From contig CAMVMU010000004.1 in NCBI GenBank assembly GCA_947168655.1, positions 1 through 64,000 on the forward strand: a DNA stretch of 64,000 nt, in the 5' to 3' direction. Position numbers and translations under genes: made by a program. This document shows positions 60,688 to 64,000 of the stretch, piece after piece. Under the pieces are notes generated by a model, which was not told the origin of the DNA, did no database searches, and saw only the letters and a program-made list of their open reading frames with translations. Within the stretch, counting starts at the first letter, position 1; each line of letters starts with the position of its first letter. The stretch is from an uncultured Oscillospiraceae bacterium. GTDB taxonomy: Bacteria; Bacillota; Clostridia; Oscillospirales; Oscillospiraceae.

Positions 60688-62187
60688 TCATTCCGCGCCG
60701 AATACCGCGTCCAGGATCCGGTCGCTGGCCGTATATGAGCCGTTGGTCAGGCACATATCGATCATATGCTTCTGAGGGGGGATACGGGGCACGTCCCGCT
60801 GCTCCAGGGTCCGGATCAGCTCCTCCGACGTCCTGCAGATGATGCCCGGCGCGGTCTTGTGGACCGGCTCATGGACGCCTCTGGCAAGGGTGTATTCCTC
60901 CTCGTCATAGATGTAGAACAGAATGGGTTTTTCCAGCAGCAGATAGTCATAAAAGCAGGAGGAATAATCCGTGATCAGAATATCGCTGACATACATCAGG
61001 GCGTTCAGATCATCCTCCGAATAGTCCTTGAGCCGGCCGGCGTATTCCGGCGCGATGGGCATGCGCTGGCGGATAAAGTGGTGCCACTTAAAGATAAAAA
61101 TGCTGTCGGTCTCCTGGCACATCTGCCAGATGGCCGCCTGATCGATGTGGGAGAAGTCGTAGAAGGCCTCCTTCTGCCCCTGTCCGCGAAAGGTGGGGGC
61201 GAAGAGGATGACCCGCTTCTCCGCAAGCTCCGGATGCCGCCCGTATACGTCGTTCCGCGCCGCCTGCTGCACGTCCGGATCCAGAAAATGCTCCAGACGG
61301 GGCATCCCTGTGGGGAGCAGCACCCTGGGGTTCACACCGAAAACCTCCGCGTAGATATCCCGCAGGCTCTCGTTTCCGATCACCGCGTGGGTGTACTGCC
61401 GGTGGCAGGATTGGTAGGGGTGGGGGGAGCCTTTCAAGCCGAAGCGGGCATATCCCACCAGCTTATAACCGATCCCGGCGTGCCAGAGCTGCACCAGCTT
61501 CACGTTCCGATCCAGCTTCACATAGGACAGGCAGGGCATGTAGTCGTCAATAAACAGGGTATCCGCCGACGCGATTCTGCGCAGCATTTTCAGCTGCGCG
61601 GAAATACCGCGCTTGGTGCTGTCGCAAAAGTACGCCGTCATGGGATGGGTCCGGTCCAGGCCTCGCTCTTCCATCCGGCGCATGACGGCCTGCATGTTCT
61701 CGGAGGCCCCGTCACGGGTCTGGGACAGGAAGGCGGTTCGCCGTTTCCGCCCGGCGGTCATGATCCGCCAAAAGCGGTAAATCACCTGCATTCCCAGGCG
61801 AATGATCTCCTGCCGGATTGTTCTTCTTTCGGGACGGCGGTTATCCTTCACGAACTGGGGCGTCATCCGCAGCCGGTTTTGCTGATAGTCGTAGTTAAAG
61901 GAGACGATATAGTGGGATCCGCTTCCGTAGGAGAACACCCGGGAGAGCTCCGGCAGCTTCTTCCGGACCTCTGCCGACACGGCGATGCCCTCCGGCCCGA
62001 TTGCCCACGTACCGGATTCCACAAAATGTCCGTCGCCCACGTTGCTCAGGCAAATCTGCGCCGTACCGTCACCCGCTGCGCGGAAGGGATACGTGCGATC
62101 GCCGCAGGTAATGAACAGGGAGGTCTCCTCCCCGGCGTCACATTCGATCCGGAGTATGGTGCGCGTCCAGACGATATCACGTATCAA
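60688..62187 (-). CDS. CDP-glycerol glycerophosphotransferase family protein with N-terminal extension
   Basis: The 499-residue protein has an extra N-terminal beta-rich domain (about 1-120). The glycosyltransferase-like core follows: KLVQLWHAGIGYKLVGYARFG near residue 240, ILFAPTFRGQGQ near 345, FIFKWHHFIRQ (KxH) near 377, and VSDILITDYSSCFYDYLLLEKPILFYIYDEEEY near 412. It is likely the polymerase or a second transferase working with the downstream gene. It follows the epimerase gene by 43 bases. Family membership is secure, the substrate is not. Confidence 0.9.
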   Translation of the reverse strand: MIRDIVWTRTILRIECDAGEETSLFITCGDRTYPFRAAGDGTAQICLSNVGDGHFVESGTWAIGPEGIAVSAEVRKKLPELSRVFSYGSGSHYIVSFNYDYQQNRLRMTPQFVKDNRRPERRTIRQEIIRLGMQVIYRFWRIMTAGRKRRTAFLSQTRDGASENMQAVMRRMEERGLDRTHPMTAYFCDSTKRGISAQLKMLRRIASADTLFIDDYMPCLSYVKLDRNVKLVQLWHAGIGYKLVGYARFGLKGSPHPYQSCHRQYTHAVIGNESLRDIYAEVFGVNPRVLLPTGMPRLEHFLDPDVQQAARNDVYGRHPELAEKRVILFAPTFRGQGQKEAFYDFSHIDQAAIWQMCQETDSIFIFKWHHFIRQRMPIAPEYAGRLKDYSEDDLNALMYVSDILITDYSSCFYDYLLLEKPILFYIYDEEEYTLARGVHEPVHKTAPGIICRTSEELIRTLEQRDVPRIPPQKHMIDMCLTNGSYTASDRILDAVFGAE

Positions 62188-62230
62188 GCTTGGTCCCTCC
62201 CTGCTCCTGTTATCTTCGCGCTCCGCGCGA

Positions 62231-63325
62231 TTATTCGGCCTGCTGCCAGGTCATGCTGGCGATCATGCGGCGATACGCCTCCACGAGCCCCACTTCGGGC
62301 TCCCAGCCCAGGGCACGCAGCTTGGCGGATGACAGCTTCAGCTTCGTATCCGGCGCGTATCCAAAGGTGTTGCTCTCTGGTATGTCGAACACGACCCGGA
62401 TGGGTGATGCGGCAACCTGTCCGGCAACAAGCTGCGCCATGGCGGCTATGGTGGTGTGGCAGACCTCATTGGCCACGTTATAGGCCTCGGCGTCCGCCCC
62501 GTGGAGCAGGATCGTCAGCAGGCCGCGAATGGTGTCTCTGGTGTAACAGTAGTTGCCCTCCGAGCGTCCGGCGGTGTGCAGCACGATGTCCTGAGCGCTG
62601 ATAGCGCTCCTGGCGAACTGGGCAAAAACGCGGTTTTCACCCCGCAGGATCCCGGCGCCGAAGGTTTGTGAAAGTCGGGCAATCCGCACAGGTACGCCGT
62701 ACTCGGCGTGATACGCCACGCACATGTTTTCGCACATGCGCTTGGATTCGGGATAATTGCTGCGTATCCGGAGAGGGTCAATGTATCCCAGATCGTCTTC
62801 TGTCACCGGCCGGTCAAAGTCCACGGTACCGTACATCTCCATGGAGGAGATGTAGATCATGCTGCGCACGCCGTGCTGCTTTGCCAGCTCCAGCATCTGC
62901 CGGGTCCCCTCCAGGGAAATGCGGATGGTCTCCGCCGGCTTCTCCACCATCAGCTTTGACGCGGTGACGCTGGCGGCGTGGATGATATAATCCAGAGTCA
63001 GGTCATCCGGGAAGTAGTCCCGGAAGGGGTCGGTCACGTCCCCGGTGAGAATGACGACGTCTCCGCGCGCCAGCAGCTCACCGAAAATCTCCTCTGCCTT
63101 TGCCCTGCTGCGGACCAGCAGATAGATGGTCATGCCGGCGTGATGAACGCGGTTATAGCAGGCCAGAGCTCTTGCCAGCTGGCTTCCCACCAGACCGGTC
63201 GCTCCCGTGATCAGCAGGGAGCTGCCGGCAAGGGCGCTGAACCGCCCGTTGTCCCCGGCGATGATCTCCAGATCCTCCTGGAGGACAGGATCGCCGTTTG
63301 CCTCGATCCGGTATGCGTTAGTCAT
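62231..63325 (-). CDS. NAD-dependent epimerase/dehydratase family protein
   Basis: The 364-residue extended short-chain dehydrogenase has the nucleotide-binding LLITGATGLVGSQLARAL near residue 38-55, the acidic strand region VILTGDVTDP, YIIHAASVTASK, and the active-site pair SS-MEMYG / NYPESKRMCE (YxxxK). Such enzymes act on nucleotide sugars or sugar-cytidylyl intermediates. It overlaps the cytidylyltransferase by eight bases, so the two are coupled, and their products probably act on the same pathway. A TarJ-type alcohol dehydrogenase would be of a different fold, so the linkage here is a variant. Confidence 0.87.
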   Translation of the reverse strand: MTNAYRIEANGDPVLQEDLEIIAGDNGRFSALAGSSLLITGATGLVGSQLARALACYNRVHHAGMTIYLLVRSRAKAEEIFGELLARGDVVILTGDVTDPFRDYFPDDLTLDYIIHAASVTASKLMVEKPAETIRISLEGTRQMLELAKQHGVRSMIYISSMEMYGTVDFDRPVTEDDLGYIDPLRIRSNYPESKRMCENMCVAYHAEYGVPVRIARLSQTFGAGILRGENRVFAQFARSAISAQDIVLHTAGRSEGNYCYTRDTIRGLLTILLHGADAEAYNVANEVCHTTIAAMAQLVAGQVAASPIRVVFDIPESNTFGYAPDTKLKLSSAKLRALGWEPEVGLVEAYRRMIASMTWQQAE

Positions 63326-64000
63326 CGTGCCGCCCCTTGTTCATGCGGATGTTGGTCCGGTCGGTGAGGCCGAAGCCGAAGGCCTGCTCGTTCTCACGGT
63401 ACTGCAGGAGGGCCCGGAACAGGTACACGTCCTCGGGCGTGGTGACCTTGATGTTGCCGCGATTGCCCTCCACGATATGGGCGGTGATCCCCTGGGAACG
63501 GACAATGGTGCAGGCGTCCACCATGTTTTCGTAGCGCTCCGGGCGGGCGCGCACCACGTCGTGGGCGTCGATGATCTGGCCCAGATAGAAGCTCTGGGGC
63601 GCCTGGGCGGAATAGCAGTTCTTGCGCGGGGGAACGTCGGCAATCTCCACGTTGTCGCTGCTCAGGACAATGGTCTCAAAGCAGGGGGTGCAGGTGATGG
63701 CGTTGCCGTACTGCTTGACGCACTCGATGTTTTTGGAGATCACCTCATAGGTGATGAACGGCCGGACGCCATCGTGGATCAGCACGATAGAATCCCGCGG
63801 GTTTTCCTCCTCCGCCTTCTTCAGGGCGTTGTAGATGGTATCCTGAGCGGTTTCGCCGCCCTCCACCACGCCGGCCACCTTTTTGATGTGGTACTCCTCC
63901 AGAAGTTCCTTCACGTAGGGGATGTAGTCCTTCAACACCGCCAGATAGATCCTGTCGATCTCCCTGTGGTATTCAAACTGCTGGATGGTATGGATCAGAA
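63318..64000 (-). CDS. IspD/TarI family cytidylyltransferase (5' end outside window)
   Basis: The ORF track starts at 63938, but the frame stays open to the window edge and the upstream residues (LIHTIQQFEYHREIDRIYLAVLKDYI) match the family, so the N-terminal nucleotide-binding loop lies beyond 64000. Seen motifs are EGGETAQDTIYNAL, VLIHDGVRPFIT, CYSAQAPQSF and NIKVTTPEDVYLF. The family includes IspD (methylerythritol phosphate) and TarI (ribitol 5-phosphate). Because it is coupled to an epimerase and followed by two CDP-alditol transferases, a TarI-like role making a CDP-alditol is more likely. Confidence 0.85.
   Translation of the reverse strand, partial: LIHTIQQFEYHREIDRIYLAVLKDYIPYVKELLEEYHIKKVAGVVEGGETAQDTIYNALKKAEEENPRDSIVLIHDGVRPFITYEVISKNIECVKQYGNAITCTPCFETIVLSSDNVEIADVPPRKNCYSAQAPQSFYLGQIIDAHDVVRARPERYENMVDACTIVRSQGITAHIVEGNRGNIKVTTPEDVYLFRALLQYRENEQAFGFGLTDRTNIRMNKGRHDD

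Overview
The window looks like the chromosomal replication-origin neighbourhood of a GC-rich, low-branching Firmicute. Supporting evidence is the B. subtilis-like set dnaA-dnaN-rlbA-recF-remB-gyrB-gyrA, rpmH-rnpA-yidD-yidC-jag, parA/parB/parS and noc, together with T-box leaders on aminoacyl-tRNA synthetase genes, AGGAGG-type ribosome binding sites and consensus SigA promoters. C-ending codon preference, AlaX-L, U32/DUF3656 and VanW proteins fit Clostridia, most likely Oscillospirales (relatives of Oscillibacter, Flavonifractor or Dysosmobacter). The order-level guess is inference; no search was run.

Layout. 0-0.5 kb: 3' end of pnp. 0.5-2.4 kb (-): mscS-type channel plus an exported protein of unknown function. 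2.7-6 kb (+): mnmE, degV, prmA. 6-11 kb (-): VanW protein, noc, helicase loader (dnaI-like) and dnaD. 11-20 kb (+): zapA-U32, dut-maf-mreC-mreD-mrdA and a GH13 amylase. 20-25.5 kb (+): parA-parB-serS with two parS sites, then mscL-rsmG-minD-mgsA. 25.5-36.5 kb (+): T-box-hisS-aspS, ybjQ-like, alaX, MATE exporter, nadE, rpsT, T-box-glyS and an AEC carrier. 36.7-46.9 kb (-): a ten-gene run from dnaA down to rnhA. oriC lies between dnaA and dnaN and has DnaA boxes and DnaA-trio-like repeats. 47-50 kb (+): rpmH-rnpA-yidD-yidC-khpB. 50-52 kb (-): ackA, xth. 52.4-55.8 kb (+): T-box-metG, ABM protein, tatD. 55.9-58.4 kb (-): lipoprotein and a GntR/ABC operon. 58.6-59.4 kb: XRE regulator with an in-frame stop. 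59.6-64 kb (-): part of an alditol-phosphate (teichoic-acid-like) polymer locus.

How it works together. The window joins replication initiation (DnaA, DnaN, DnaD, helicase loader, gyrase), origin segregation (ParAB-parS), division control (Noc, MinD, ZapA), wall elongation (MreCD, PBP2) and translation (five synthetases, S20, L34, RNA-processing enzymes). Regulation visible in sequence includes three T-box leaders, many SigA promoters, and several long perfect palindromes that no annotated regulator in the window explains. Most of the 2.7-36 kb block is transcribed towards oriC, which is unusual for such genes. There are no rRNA genes, tRNAs, CRISPR arrays, transposase genes or prophage genes that I can support. 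I did not find a clearly new multi-gene system. The most intriguing signals are a parS site that forms the stem of a transcription terminator, an MgsA homologue missing its catalytic aspartate, an unusually short glycine T-box leader, and large uncharacterised palindromes beside mnmE and dnaA.
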